From: Niveibacterium microcysteis
GTDB lineage: Bacteria > Pseudomonadota > Gammaproteobacteria > Burkholderiales > Rhodocyclaceae
DNA length: 64,000 bases
Assembly (NCBI RefSeq): GCF_017161445.1
Contig: NZ_CP071060.1
Coordinates: 3,658,001-3,722,000 of the forward strand
Direction of reading: 5' to 3'
Part shown: positions 40,198 through 48,405 of the stretch, piece after piece
How the letters are laid out: every line of letters starts with the position of its first letter
Numbering within the stretch: the stretch's first letter is position 1
The notes under the pieces: model-generated
The model's input: only the letters and a program-made list of their open reading frames with translations
Database searches by the model: none
Told to the model about the DNA's origin: nothing
Made by a program: the position numbers and the translations under genes

Positions 40198-41942
40198 ATG
40201 CCCTCCTTCACGTCGGCATCGGTGCGCTGGGTTTGTGCGACCTGCATCGGGCGCAGCGGTGCGTCGGGCGGCACGCCAAGCGCACGCAACGAGCCCGCCA
40301 TCACCTCGGAGAACACCGGCGCAGCAACCTCACCGCCGTAGTGTTTGCCGCCGGTTGGCTCGTCGATCATGACCGCGACGACCAGTCGCGGATTCGAGAT
40401 CGGACCGAGCCCCACGAAGGAGGACACATACTTGTTGGCGTATACACCGCCCTCGATCTTCATCGCGGTGCCGGTCTTTCCACCAACGCGATAGCCCGGC
40501 ACCTGCGCGAGCGTGGCGGTACCGCCGGGCTGCGTCACGCTTTCCAGCATCGCGCGCACTTCACGCGCCGTTTGCTCGGAGAAGACCGGCTTGCCGTGCA
40601 GCGGCGGCGTATCGACACGGGTAAGCGAGAGCGGAATCAGATCACCCTGGCGCGCGAACACCAGATAGGCCTGGGCGATCTGCATCAGGTTCACCGAGAT
40701 GCCGTGGCCGTAGGACATCGTGGCCTGCTCGATCGGACGCCAGATCCGTGCAGGGCGCAGACGGCCGGGCGCCTCGCCCGGGAAGCCCAGCTTGAGCTGC
40801 GAGCCGAAGCCAAGCGAATCGAACATCTGCCACATTTCTTCGGGCGGCATCGACAGCGCCATCTTCGCCGAGCCGATGTTCGAGGACTTCTGGATCACCT
40901 GGGCGACCGTCAGCGCGCCGTGCGGGTGGGCGTCGGAAATCGTCGCTGAACCGATCGTCATGCGGCCCGGCGCGCAGTTGATGATGGTATCGAAGCGGAA
41001 CTTGCCCTTGTCCAGCGCCAGCGCTGCGGTGAAGGGCTTCATCGTCGAACCCGGCTCGAACGTATCGGTCAGCGCGCGGTTGCGCAGCTGTGCGCCGGAG
41101 AGGCGCACACGGTTGTTCGGGTTGTAAGTGGGGTTATTCACCAGCGCGAGGATCTCGCCGGTCTTCACATCAATCACAACCGCGCTGCCGGCCTTGGCCT
41201 TATTGACCGTAACCGCCTGCTTGAGCGCACTGTAGGCGAGGTACTGTATCTTCGAGTCCAGTGCCAGGACGACGTCGGCGCCTTCGCGCGGCTTCTTGAT
41301 CGACTCCACGTCCTCGACGATGTGGCCGCGGCGGTCCTTGATCACGCGACGGCTGCCCGCCTGGCCAACCAGATCCTTCTGGAACGCCAGCTCGATGCCC
41401 TCCTGCCCCTTGTCGTCGACATCGGTGAAGCCCACCACATGGGCTGCGACCTCGCCGGTCGGGTAGAAGCGGCGGAATTCGTTCTGTTCGTGAATGCCGG
41501 GCAGGTTCAACGCCGCGATGCGATCAGCCAGTTCCGGCGGCACCTGACGCTTCAGGTAAACGAACTCCTTCTCCGACGCGAGCTTGCGGTTGAGTTCGCT
41601 CGCATCCATGCCAAGCATCCGCGCCAGCTCACGCGACTGCGCCGGCGTCAGCGTGACGTCGTCCGGAATCGCCCACACCGAACGAACCGGCGTGCTCACC
41701 GCCAGCACGTCGCCGTGGCGATCGACGATCTTGCCGCGATCGGCCGGCAGCTCGATCACGCGGGCATAGCGCGACTCGCCCTTGGCCTGCAGGAAGTCCG
41801 TCTTCACGCCTTGCAGCCACACCGCGCGGCACACCAGCGCCACGGATGCCGAGAGCAGCATCACCAGCACGAAACGCGCGCGCCAGACCGGCAGCTTCTC
41901 GGAGAGTAGCGGGTTGTGGTTGAAGGTGAAATTCTTCTTCAC
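40194..41942 (-). CDS. ftsI: Septal peptidoglycan transpeptidase FtsI (PBP3)
   Basis: It cross-links septal peptidoglycan together with FtsW. The 582-aa class B penicillin-binding protein has a membrane helix at about residues 21-40 (VWRARFVLVMLLSASVALVC), a dimerisation/pedestal region, and the transpeptidase triad: STMK in FEPGSTMKPFTAALALDKG, SSN in VIQKSSNIGSAKMALS, and KTGT in RVGGKTGTAMK. ATG 41942 overlaps the ftsL stop by four bases. Confidence 0.97.
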   Translation of the reverse strand: MKKNFTFNHNPLLSEKLPVWRARFVLVMLLSASVALVCRAVWLQGVKTDFLQAKGESRYARVIELPADRGKIVDRHGDVLAVSTPVRSVWAIPDDVTLTPAQSRELARMLGMDASELNRKLASEKEFVYLKRQVPPELADRIAALNLPGIHEQNEFRRFYPTGEVAAHVVGFTDVDDKGQEGIELAFQKDLVGQAGSRRVIKDRRGHIVEDVESIKKPREGADVVLALDSKIQYLAYSALKQAVTVNKAKAGSAVVIDVKTGEILALVNNPTYNPNNRVRLSGAQLRNRALTDTFEPGSTMKPFTAALALDKGKFRFDTIINCAPGRMTIGSATISDAHPHGALTVAQVIQKSSNIGSAKMALSMPPEEMWQMFDSLGFGSQLKLGFPGEAPGRLRPARIWRPIEQATMSYGHGISVNLMQIAQAYLVFARQGDLIPLSLTRVDTPPLHGKPVFSEQTAREVRAMLESVTQPGGTATLAQVPGYRVGGKTGTAMKIEGGVYANKYVSSFVGLGPISNPRLVVAVMIDEPTGGKHYGGEVAAPVFSEVMAGSLRALGVPPDAPLRPMQVAQTQRTDADVKEGM

Positions 41943-42217
41943 CGTGCAGCTCCAGCGTCGCCATCAAGCACCAGCACGTGGCGCGGATCCGGGGTAACAA
42001 GGTGAAGCCGCTCGCGAGCCACCTTCTCCACGCGCGAGTGCGCGGCCCAGGTGCTCTGCTCAAGCTGCAACTGCCCCCACTCCACCTCCAGCGCCCGCTC
42101 ACGGGTCTGCAGGCGTTCAAGCTCGATAAACAGCTTGCGCGACTGGTGCTGCGCCGAGACCAGCGCAAGTGCGCTTGCCAGCACCAGCACGATCAGGATG
42201 ACGTTGAGGCGAACCAT
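41939..42217 (-). CDS. ftsL: Cell division protein FtsL
   Basis: The 92-aa bitopic protein has one N-terminal membrane helix (about residues 3-22, LNVILIVLVLASALALVSAQ) followed by a coiled-coil segment (SRKLFIELERLQTRERALEVEW) and RVEKVARERLHLVTPDP. Low sequence identity is normal for FtsL; identification rests on the helix plus coiled-coil layout, the length and its place between rsmH and ftsI. It bridges FtsQ/FtsB and FtsWI. Confidence 0.92.
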   Translation of the reverse strand: MVRLNVILIVLVLASALALVSAQHQSRKLFIELERLQTRERALEVEWGQLQLEQSTWAAHSRVEKVARERLHLVTPDPRHVLVLDGDAGAAR

Positions 42218-42220
42218 GGA

Positions 42221-43147
42221 TCAGATCCGCTCCGCGATACGCATGATTGCGCTGCGCGCGCGCGGGTTGGCCGCCACCTCGGCAGCGCTCGGCCGCACCG
42301 GTTTGCCGATCAGGCGCATCGGCGGCGGCGGCAGATCTGCCGCACGCACCGGCACGCCACGCGGCGGCTCAACCGAATGCGACGCATCGCGCAGAAACTG
42401 CTTTGCGATGCGGTCTTCGAGGGAATGAAAGGCAATCACGGCAATCCGCCCGCCTGTCGCAAGCCGATCCACGCACTGCGGCAGGATCAGCGACAGCTCC
42501 TCAAGCTCGCGATTGACGTGAATCCGTAGAGCCTGGAAGGTGCGCGTCGCAGGGTGCTGCCCCGGCTCGCGCGTGCGCACGACCTTTTCCACGAGCGCGG
42601 CAAGTTGCCGTGTGGTTGTAACAGGTTGCCCTGCCCGAGCAGCAACAAGCGCCTTTGCAATCTGGTAAGCAAACCGTTCTTCACCGTACCCCCTCACTAC
42701 TTCGGTGATTTCCTGCACGGATGCCCGCGCAAGCCATTCCGCGGCGGTTTCGCCGCGGGTCGTATCCATGCGCATGTCGAGCGGCGCATCGAATCGGAAA
42801 CTCATGCCACGCGCGGCGTCGTCGAGCTGCGGGGAAGACACCCCAAGGTCCAGCAGCACGCCATCCACTTTCGCGATACCCAGTTCGTCCAAAGCGCTGG
42901 AGAACGCGGAAAACGGTTCATGCACCAGCGTCAGCCGCGCATCACCTAGCGCCTTGCCGGCCGCGATGGCAACCGGATCGCGATCGAAGGCGATCAGGCG
43001 ACCGGCCGGCCCCAAACGCTTCAGAATCGCGCCGCTGTGACCGCCGCGACCGAAGGTGCCGTCTACATAAATGCCGTCTGGCCGGACTGCGAGTGCGTCG
43101 ACCGCCTCGTCCAGCAGGACTGTCACGTGCGCCAGTTCGGCGCTCAC
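42221..43147 (-). CDS. rsmH: 16S rRNA (cytosine(1402)-N4)-methyltransferase
   Basis: It methylates N4 of C1402 in 16S rRNA; RsmI, also encoded in this window at 56026-56916, modifies the 2'-O of the same base. The 308-aa SAM-dependent enzyme shows [26 protein letters not shown] (SAM loop), [31 protein letters not shown] and [18 protein letters not shown] 43147 overlaps the mraZ stop (GTGA) and is preferred to upstream in-frame starts inside mraZ. Confidence 0.97.
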   Translation of the reverse strand: MSAELAHVTVLLDEAVDALAVRPDGIYVDGTFGRGGHSGAILKRLGPAGRLIAFDRDPVAIAAGKALGDARLTLVHEPFSAFSSALDELGIAKVDGVLLDLGVSSPQLDDAARGMSFRFDAPLDMRMDTTRGETAAEWLARASVQEITEVVRGYGEERFAYQIAKALVAARAGQPVTTTRQLAALVEKVVRTREPGQHPATRTFQALRIHVNRELEELSLILPQCVDRLATGGRIAVIAFHSLEDRIAKQFLRDASHSVEPPRGVPVRAADLPPPPMRLIGKPVRPSAAEVAANPRARSAIMRIAERI

Positions 43148-43590
43148 AGCGACAAGGTCTCCAGGCCAGGCGGGAGCAAATCGGCGCCCAGCGCCAGCAT
43201 TTCTTCCTGCTGCTTCTGCCAGCCAGCATCGGACCACAGCTCAAAGTGATTGCCCTGGCCGACCAGCCAGACCTGCTTGTCGAGCTGGGCGAACTGGCGC
43301 AGCTCCGGGGCGATTAGTACGCGGCCGGCGGCGTCCATTTCTTCGTCGCGCGCGAAGCCAACCAGCAAACGTTTGAGCAATGCGGAACGCGCCTCAAGGC
43401 TGGGCGCAGCGAGCACCTTGTCGCGAATCGGTTCCCAGGCGGGCACCGGATAGACGAGCAGGCAGCGATGCGGGTGTGCAGTGATCACGAGCTGACCACT
43501 CGACATGACTGTCAGGGCGTCACGATGCCGCGACGGGATCGCCAGGCGACCCTTCGCATCGAGACTCAGCGCGGCAGCGCCCTGAAACAT
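43144..43590 (-). CDS. mraZ: Transcriptional regulator MraZ
   Basis: It is the dodecameric AbrB-like DNA-binding protein that represses the dcw operon in E. coli. The 148-aa product carries two SpoVT/AbrB-like half-domains: [20 protein letters not shown] with the DNA-binding motif DxKGR, and [20 protein letters not shown] with the related DAAGR. It is the first gene of the dcw cluster, and the operator repeats at 43650-43689 lie 60 bases upstream, so autoregulation is likely. Confidence 0.97.
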   Translation of the reverse strand: MFQGAAALSLDAKGRLAIPSRHRDALTVMSSGQLVITAHPHRCLLVYPVPAWEPIRDKVLAAPSLEARSALLKRLLVGFARDEEMDAAGRVLIAPELRQFAQLDKQVWLVGQGNHFELWSDAGWQKQQEEMLALGADLLPPGLETLSL

Positions 43591-43649
43591 CGAAACCCTT
43601 TCAGCTCATCGGGAGGTGGTTGAGCCACTTCGCGACACGCGCGACTGAC

Positions 43650-43689
43650 TTACGTCCACTTTTTCCCATTTTTCTCCACTTCGCACCAC
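43650..43689 (-). promoter_or_regulatory. MraZ operator: four 10-bp direct repeats
   Basis: Reading the minus strand, four 10-base units follow each other without gaps: GTGGTGCGAA, GTGGAGAAAA, ATGGGAAAAA and GTGGACGTAA. This matches the TGGG/GTGG-type boxes at 10-bp spacing known to bind the MraZ oligomer upstream of mraZ. They lie immediately downstream of the -10 element, the right place for repression. Confidence 0.85.
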
Positions 43690-43716
43690 TTTAGGTAAAA
43701 GAAACACCCCGGTCAA
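43688..43716 (-). promoter_or_regulatory. Sigma70-type promoter of the dcw cluster
   Basis: Minus-strand TTGACC (43711-43716) and TAAAGT (43688-43693) with an exact 17-base spacer; the start point would fall in the MraZ boxes, about 95 bases before the mraZ ATG. Confidence 0.8.
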
Positions 43717-43953
43717 GCGAGCCCCGCGACGTTTTTCTCAAGCAACACAATGACTTATCGCTCTCCGCCAGATTTCACAAAGAGAAATATTCAATCAATC
43801 CAATGGGATAGAGAGACAAGCGCAGAAAGCGCTTGAAATTTGTGGCCTAGCGGAAGGTCGTCATCCGCCGCATCGCAGGCGCGACGCGCGATTGGCCCGA
43901 TACCCAAGATGCGTATCCGGGTCGAACATGGCGGGAGAGAAAAGGCGGGAAGT
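43717..43953. other. Intergenic region mraZ-rnpB, no gene seen
   Basis: Nothing coding is supported. It includes an AT-rich segment (about 43760-43810) and a perfect 7-bp hairpin CAAGCGC/GCGCTTG at 43817-43835. The minus-strand sequence just after rnpB, GGCGG with CCGCC followed by TTTTC (about 43944-43964), may serve as the rnpB terminator. Confidence 0.5.
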
Positions 43954-44333
43954 GGAAGTCCGCCGATAAGCCGGGTTCTGTCGCGCCCCCTTGCGGAGAC
44001 GGGGCAGTCATTCCTCTGGTCGACGCATTGCTGCGAAGCTCTAGCAGCCTACCCGGGAGCTCAGCGGGCCGCCTCAACGCTCCCCTATTTGGCCTTGCCC
44101 CGAATGGGGTTTACCGTGCCGTACGTGTCACCACGGACGCGGTGGGCTCTTACCCCACCGTTTCACCCTTACCTGATCCCCTTGCGGGGCCATCGGCGGT
44201 CTGCTCTCTGTTGCACTTTCCGTCGCCTTGGGCCTTTCGGCTTATAGCGCCCGGCCGTTAGCCGGCATTCTGCCCTGCGGGGCCCGGACTTTCCTCGATA
44301 CCTTGCGATACCGCGACTGCCTGGCGGACTTCC
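43954..44333 (-). ncRNA. rnpB: RNase P RNA, class A
   Basis: This is the catalytic RNA that matures tRNA 5' ends. On the minus strand the conserved P4 core GAGGAAAGTCCGGGC appears near the 5' end and ACAGAACCCGGCTTATCGG near the 3' end, and the termini pair (GGAAGTCCGCC with GGCGGACTTCC, P1). Internal hallmarks include GGTAAGGGTGAAACGGTG and GAGCAGACCGCC regions. The length of about 380 bases matches E. coli (377). It lies between the dcw promoter and a PPOX flavoprotein gene. Ends are set by the P1 helix and may be off by a few bases. Confidence 0.95.
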
Positions 44334-44340
44334 GAGACGG

Positions 44341-44346
44341 ATTGTA
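44341..44346 (-). promoter_or_regulatory. -10 element of rnpB
   Basis: TACAAT on the minus strand ends seven bases before the predicted first base of rnpB (44333). The -35 region has no clear hexamer; a strong stable RNA promoter might rely on UP-like or G/C discriminator features. Confidence 0.6.
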
Positions 44347-44351
44347 CCCCG

Positions 44352-44942
44352 TCACGGGTTGAGCTCGATCATCGCCCAGTCGCCGCGACTGGCCAACCAG
44401 CGCAAATGACGATTCGGCTCAGCGCGCAGGTCAAGGCGTTCGGCACGCTGCGGCGACAAAATCAGCAGGCCAAAACTGGCGGGCGGCACGGTCGGTGGGA
44501 TTGCGCCAGCCTTGGATGCCGCGGCAAGTATCTGCCCGGGCGCCGGCCACACGAAGCGCTGCCGAGACGACTCGGACAGCCGCGCCCAAACACGCTCGCG
44601 CAATGCGTGATGCTTTCGGGCTCGAGGGCCGGCCACCACCGCGCGCCCGCGCAAGCGCCACTGCACCCGGGCATCGGCAAAGTACCAACAGGCCTCGGCC
44701 TTCCCCTGATGGGCGATCTGCTCGCATTTCTGGCTGCGCAGGTCGGTTGTGAACACAAGCTCCCCCTCGCGCCCGAAGCAGCGAAAAGTGAGCGTGCGAT
44801 TGGCAGGGAAACCGTCCGCATCGAGGGTTGCGAGCTGCACGAAACTGGCGGCCGGGTGCTGCGCATGGGCAGCAAGATCGGCGCTCAGGACATGACGCCA
44901 AGCCGGCACGCTCTCGGCCGGCAAGCGGGGAATAGAAGACAT
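44352..44942 (-). CDS. FMN-dependent PPOX-type flavoprotein (Alr4036 family)
   Basis: The 196-aa protein has the pyridoxamine-phosphate-oxidase-like split barrel: SFVQLATLDADGFPANRTLT, FTTDLRSQKCEQIAHQGKAE, ACWYFADARVQWRLRGRAVV, and a C-terminal RLDLRAEPNRHLRW segment. The Alr4036 type binds FMN, and its substrate is unknown; it is not typical PdxH because the usual PdxH C-terminal substrate residues are not evident. Adjacent to rnpB, whose -10 lies only nine bases after its stop. Confidence 0.85.
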   Translation of the reverse strand: MSSIPRLPAESVPAWRHVLSADLAAHAQHPAASFVQLATLDADGFPANRTLTFRCFGREGELVFTTDLRSQKCEQIAHQGKAEACWYFADARVQWRLRGRAVVAGPRARKHHALRERVWARLSESSRQRFVWPAPGQILAAASKAGAIPPTVPPASFGLLILSPQRAERLDLRAEPNRHLRWLASRGDWAMIELNP

Positions 44943-45183
44943 TCGTCGGAGAATCGGGGGTTACAGATCAACAGGAAGACCCAAGCGTAACTTGAGCGCT
45001 GAATCAGACCGAACGGAACCAGGAACAGGACTCGGTCTCGGCTGGAGCGACCCTGCAGCGAAGCGGGCCGCCAACTGACCAATTATTGCATGTGGCCGCA
45101 CCGCACCGCCGTCCGCGGCGGTTCAGATCCTTCCGACGCAGCCGTTAAAGCGTTGTCACCAACACCGCCCGGAAACACCTGCC
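44943..45183. other. Intergenic region, divergent PPOX / HD-GYP genes
   Basis: The 241 bases hold divergent start regions. I see no convincing promoter hexamers, terminator or gene; short frames here are shadows. A GGCCGC-rich patch lies around 45065-45120. Confidence 0.4.
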
Positions 45184-46410
45184 GTGTCATCGATCAAGAA
45201 GATCTCCGCCGAACAATTGCGCGTTGGCATGTTCCTGCATGACCTGGACTGCGGATGGATGGAGCACCCCTTCCTGCGCAACCGCTTCCTGCTGTCCGAT
45301 GAGGGGCAGATCGAGAAGGTCATGGCCGCCGGGATACACGACGTGTACATCGACACTTCGCGCGGGCTGGATGTCGAGAACGCGCCGACCGCAGAAGAGG
45401 TCCGAGCAACGATCGAACGCGAGATGATCGAACTGGCGGCGCAAAAGCCCGCCGCGCCGCTGAAGGTCGACGTAGCCAGCGAGATGGCACGCGCCAAGCA
45501 GATCAAGAGCCAGGCCGAGGCGATGGTGCGCAACGTGATGCAGGACGTGCGCCTGGGCAAGGCCGTAGAGATGGAGGCCGTTGAGCCCTTGGTGCAGGAC
45601 ATCACCGAGTCGGTGCTGCGAAACGGCGGCGCGCTGCTGACGCTGCTGCGGATCAAGAACAAGGACGACTACACCTTCCTGCATTCGGTCAGCGTTGGAA
45701 CGCTGCTGATCGCGTTTTGCCGCGGCGTCGGCATGGATGCCGAACTGACTCACCAGGCCGGCCTCGGCGGCCTGCTGCACGACACCGGCAAGGCCTTCGT
45801 GCCAGACGAGGTGCTGAACAAACCCGGCCGGCTGACTGACGAAGAGTTCGAGCTGATCAAGCGCCATCCGAAGGACGGCTGGGATGTGCTGTTGAAAACG
45901 CCGGATATCGGCGAGATCCCGCTCGACATCACACTGCACCACCACGAGCGTGTCGATGGCAGCGGCTACCCCGACAAACTGCCGGGCGACAAGATCTCGA
46001 CGCTCGCCAAGATGGCCGCGATCGTGGACGTCTACGACGCAATTACCGCCGACCGCTGCTACCACAAGGGCATGCCCGCCACCGACGCGCTGCGTAAGCT
46101 CTACGAATGGAGCAAGTTCCACTTCGAGCCGACGTTGGTGCAGGCCTTCATGCGGATTGTTGGCATTTACCCGGTCGGCACCCTGGTCAAGCTCGAATCA
46201 GGCAAGCTCGGCGTGGTCACTGAACAGAACGAGAGCAGCCTGCTGACGCCGGTGATCAAGGTGTTCTTCTCTGCCAAGTCGAACGGCTATGTCGAACCCT
46301 ACTTGCTCGACCTTTCGCGCCCGCTGGGCAGTGGCGGTGGCGACCGTATCGTCGGGCACGAAGACCCGGTGAAGTGGAAGCTGGATCCGATGCGCTTCCT
46401 GGGCATCTGA
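45184..46410 (+). CDS. HD-GYP domain phosphodiesterase with DUF3391
   Basis: It probably degrades c-di-GMP. The 408-aa cytoplasmic protein has an N-terminal DUF3391 domain (EQLRVGMFLHDLDCGWMEHP to about residue 100), then HD-GYP (about 150-330): LLTLLRIKNKDDYTFLHSVS, GLGGLLHDTGKAFVPDEVLN, LHHHERVDGSGYPDKLPGDK. The HD dyad, HHExxDGSGYP signature and spacing are intact. A C-terminal domain starting PVGTLVKLESGKLGVVTEQN is common in the family. Start is GTG 45184, as upstream in-frame codons do not fit. purC lies 48 bases downstream. Confidence 0.92.
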   Translation: MSSIKKISAEQLRVGMFLHDLDCGWMEHPFLRNRFLLSDEGQIEKVMAAGIHDVYIDTSRGLDVENAPTAEEVRATIEREMIELAAQKPAAPLKVDVASEMARAKQIKSQAEAMVRNVMQDVRLGKAVEMEAVEPLVQDITESVLRNGGALLTLLRIKNKDDYTFLHSVSVGTLLIAFCRGVGMDAELTHQAGLGGLLHDTGKAFVPDEVLNKPGRLTDEEFELIKRHPKDGWDVLLKTPDIGEIPLDITLHHHERVDGSGYPDKLPGDKISTLAKMAAIVDVYDAITADRCYHKGMPATDALRKLYEWSKFHFEPTLVQAFMRIVGIYPVGTLVKLESGKLGVVTEQNESSLLTPVIKVFFSAKSNGYVEPYLLDLSRPLGSGGGDRIVGHEDPVKWKLDPMRFLGI

Positions 46411-46458
46411 GACGGCGGCCGCGACCGGTATAATCCGCGCTTTGCCCGGATTCCTGCC

Positions 46459-47352
46459 ATGACCCAGCCGCTCTTCGAGTCCTCGATCAAGAGCCTGCCG
46501 CTCCTCGGACGCGGCAAGGTGCGCGACATCTACGCCGTCAGCGACGACAAGCTGCTGATCGTCACCACCGACCGCCTGTCGGCCTTCGACGTCGTGCTGC
46601 CCGACCCGATCCCGCGCAAGGGCGAGGTGCTGACTGCGCTGGCGAACTTCTGGTTCGACAAGCTCGCGCATGTCGTGCCGAACCAGCTCACCGGCATCGA
46701 TCCAGAAAGCGTGGTGGCTGAAGATGAACGCGATCAGGTTCGCGGTCGTGCGCTGGTCGTCAAACGCCTGAAGCCCTTGCCGATCGAAGCGGTGGTGCGC
46801 GGCTACATCATCGGCGGCGGCTGGAAGGACTACCTTGCAACCGGCGCCGTGTGCGGCATCGCGCTGCCAGCCGGCCTGCAACAGGCCGCCAAGCTGCCGC
46901 AGCCGATCTTCACGCCGTCGACCAAGGCCGAACTCGGCACGCACGACGAGAACATCGACTTCGCCAAGTGCGAAGCGCTGGTGGGCCCGGCCCTCGCCGC
47001 ACAGGTGCGCGACACCGCGATCCGCCTGTATTCCGAAGCACGCGACTATGCCGCCAGCCGCGGCATCATCATCGCCGACACGAAGTTCGAATTCGGTCTC
47101 GATGCCGCCGGCACGCTGCACATCATCGACGAAGCGCTGACGCCGGATTCGTCGCGTTTCTGGCCGGCCGACAGCTATCGTGAAGGGATCTCGCCGCCCT
47201 CCTACGACAAGCAATATGTGCGCGACTATCTGGAGACGCTGGACTGGAACAAGCAAGCGCCAGGGCCGAAACTGCCGGCCGAAGTGGCCGAGCGCACCGG
47301 GGCCAAGTACGTTGAAGCCTACGAACGCCTGACGGGCAAATCGCTCGGCTGA
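46459..47352 (+). CDS. purC: SAICAR synthetase (phosphoribosylaminoimidazole-succinocarboxamide synthase)
   Basis: It joins CAIR and aspartate in purine synthesis. The 297-aa product has [70 protein letters not shown] and [38 protein letters not shown]. At 297 aa this is the longer yeast-like form rather than the 237-aa E. coli form. ATG 46459, with the bidirectional terminator 20 bases after its stop. Confidence 0.97.
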   Translation: MTQPLFESSIKSLPLLGRGKVRDIYAVSDDKLLIVTTDRLSAFDVVLPDPIPRKGEVLTALANFWFDKLAHVVPNQLTGIDPESVVAEDERDQVRGRALVVKRLKPLPIEAVVRGYIIGGGWKDYLATGAVCGIALPAGLQQAAKLPQPIFTPSTKAELGTHDENIDFAKCEALVGPALAAQVRDTAIRLYSEARDYAASRGIIIADTKFEFGLDAAGTLHIIDEALTPDSSRFWPADSYREGISPPSYDKQYVRDYLETLDWNKQAPGPKLPAEVAERTGAKYVEAYERLTGKSLG

Positions 47353-47371
47353 GTCGCCGCCAGACCCAATG

Positions 47372-47398
47372 AAAACGCCCGCGTGATGCGGGCGTTTT
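47372..47398. terminator. Bidirectional terminator purC / HDOD gene
   Basis: AAAACGCCCGC and GCGGGCGTTTT form a perfect 11-bp stem with a 5-base loop, ending in TTTT on either strand. It sits between the converging purC and HDOD genes. Confidence 0.9.
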
Positions 47399-47419
47399 GT
47401 TGTTCAGCGCCGAGCCAAC

Positions 47420-48277
47420 TCAACCCGCCAAGGCGGCAAGCGCTTTGCGCCGTTCGTCCGCCGCATCCAGATGCAGTTGCTCAAGCACGTCTTCAGGAAT
47501 GCCGTGCGCGACGATCTTGCGCAGGCTGGTACGCGCGTCCTCGCTCATCAGCGTCAGCGGATTTGGTGTATCCGCCAGCAGGCAAGCCACCATCAGCACG
47601 TCTGGCAAGCTTGCCGGCGGCCACATGGAACCGTACAGCTCGCGGTCGTTCACCGCATCCGCCAGTTCGGGTGCCATGCCCAGCGCCTTGAGCACCGCTT
47701 CACCGATGGGTTTGTGCCAGCACAGCAGCATGTCGGACAACTCGCTCTCGGAATCGAGCAGCGCGGGGTAGTCAGCGGCCTTGCCCAGCAGGTAGAACTG
47801 GCCGATGTCGTGCAGCATGCCGGCCAGCAGCGCGTCGTCGGGCCGCACGGTACGGAAGGTTGCGCTGATCGCGTAGGCCCAACCCGCAACATCAAGGCTG
47901 TGATCCCATAGCAGCGTGGCATAGCGCCGTGCCGGACCAAGGCGCTCGCCATGCGCCAGTTGCGCGGTTGCCACCGCCAGCGCGAGGCTGCGCACTGCAG
48001 CATGGCCAATGCGCATGACCGCGGATTTCACATCCTTCACCGGGTTGCCGCTTGATGCGTACAGAACCGAGTTCGCCAAACCGACGACACGCGCCGCCAG
48101 TACCGGCTCAAGCTGGATCAGGGGAACCAACGCGTCGAGTCCGGCGTCTTCCCGTTCAAGCGTCTTCTGGATTTTTTGCGACACCTCCAGAAAAGTCGGG
48201 AAACTCAGGCTGCCGTCGGCGAGTTCGCGCTCGATCTCGGCGCCAAGCGCCTCGCGCTGCGACTGGGCGTTGTCCAT
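47420..48277 (-). CDS. HDOD domain protein, 285 aa
   Basis: A single-domain HDOD protein. Motifs: LVPLIQLEPVLAARVVGLAN, VKDVKSAVMRIGHAAVRSLA and LLAGMLHDIGQFYLLGKAAD; here the HD dyad is retained as HDIG, unlike the other two HDOD proteins in this window. Other metal ligands are not obvious. HDOD proteins act in signal transduction, sometimes scaffolding c-di-GMP or kinase pathways. GGAGGT 8 bases before the ATG at 48277 supports the start. Divergent from prlC; convergent with purC. Confidence 0.88.
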   Translation of the reverse strand: MDNAQSQREALGAEIERELADGSLSFPTFLEVSQKIQKTLEREDAGLDALVPLIQLEPVLAARVVGLANSVLYASSGNPVKDVKSAVMRIGHAAVRSLALAVATAQLAHGERLGPARRYATLLWDHSLDVAGWAYAISATFRTVRPDDALLAGMLHDIGQFYLLGKAADYPALLDSESELSDMLLCWHKPIGEAVLKALGMAPELADAVNDRELYGSMWPPASLPDVLMVACLLADTPNPLTLMSEDARTSLRKIVAHGIPEDVLEQLHLDAADERRKALAALAG

Positions 48278-48405
48278 CAGGTCCTACCTCCGGAAGAGTG
48301 ATCCCCCCGTGAAGGGGTGGTCGGGCGCGCCGGGCCAGCTCTCAAGCCCGCCCCGCCCTGGCAGTGTTTTCGGCACAATAGCGGCACAACTTTTGGGTCA
48401 TCGAC

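Noticed and set aside
43847..44077. 76-codon frame overlapping rnpB
   Set aside because: It lies in a strongly structured RNase P RNA with its conserved core; a coding call is not needed.
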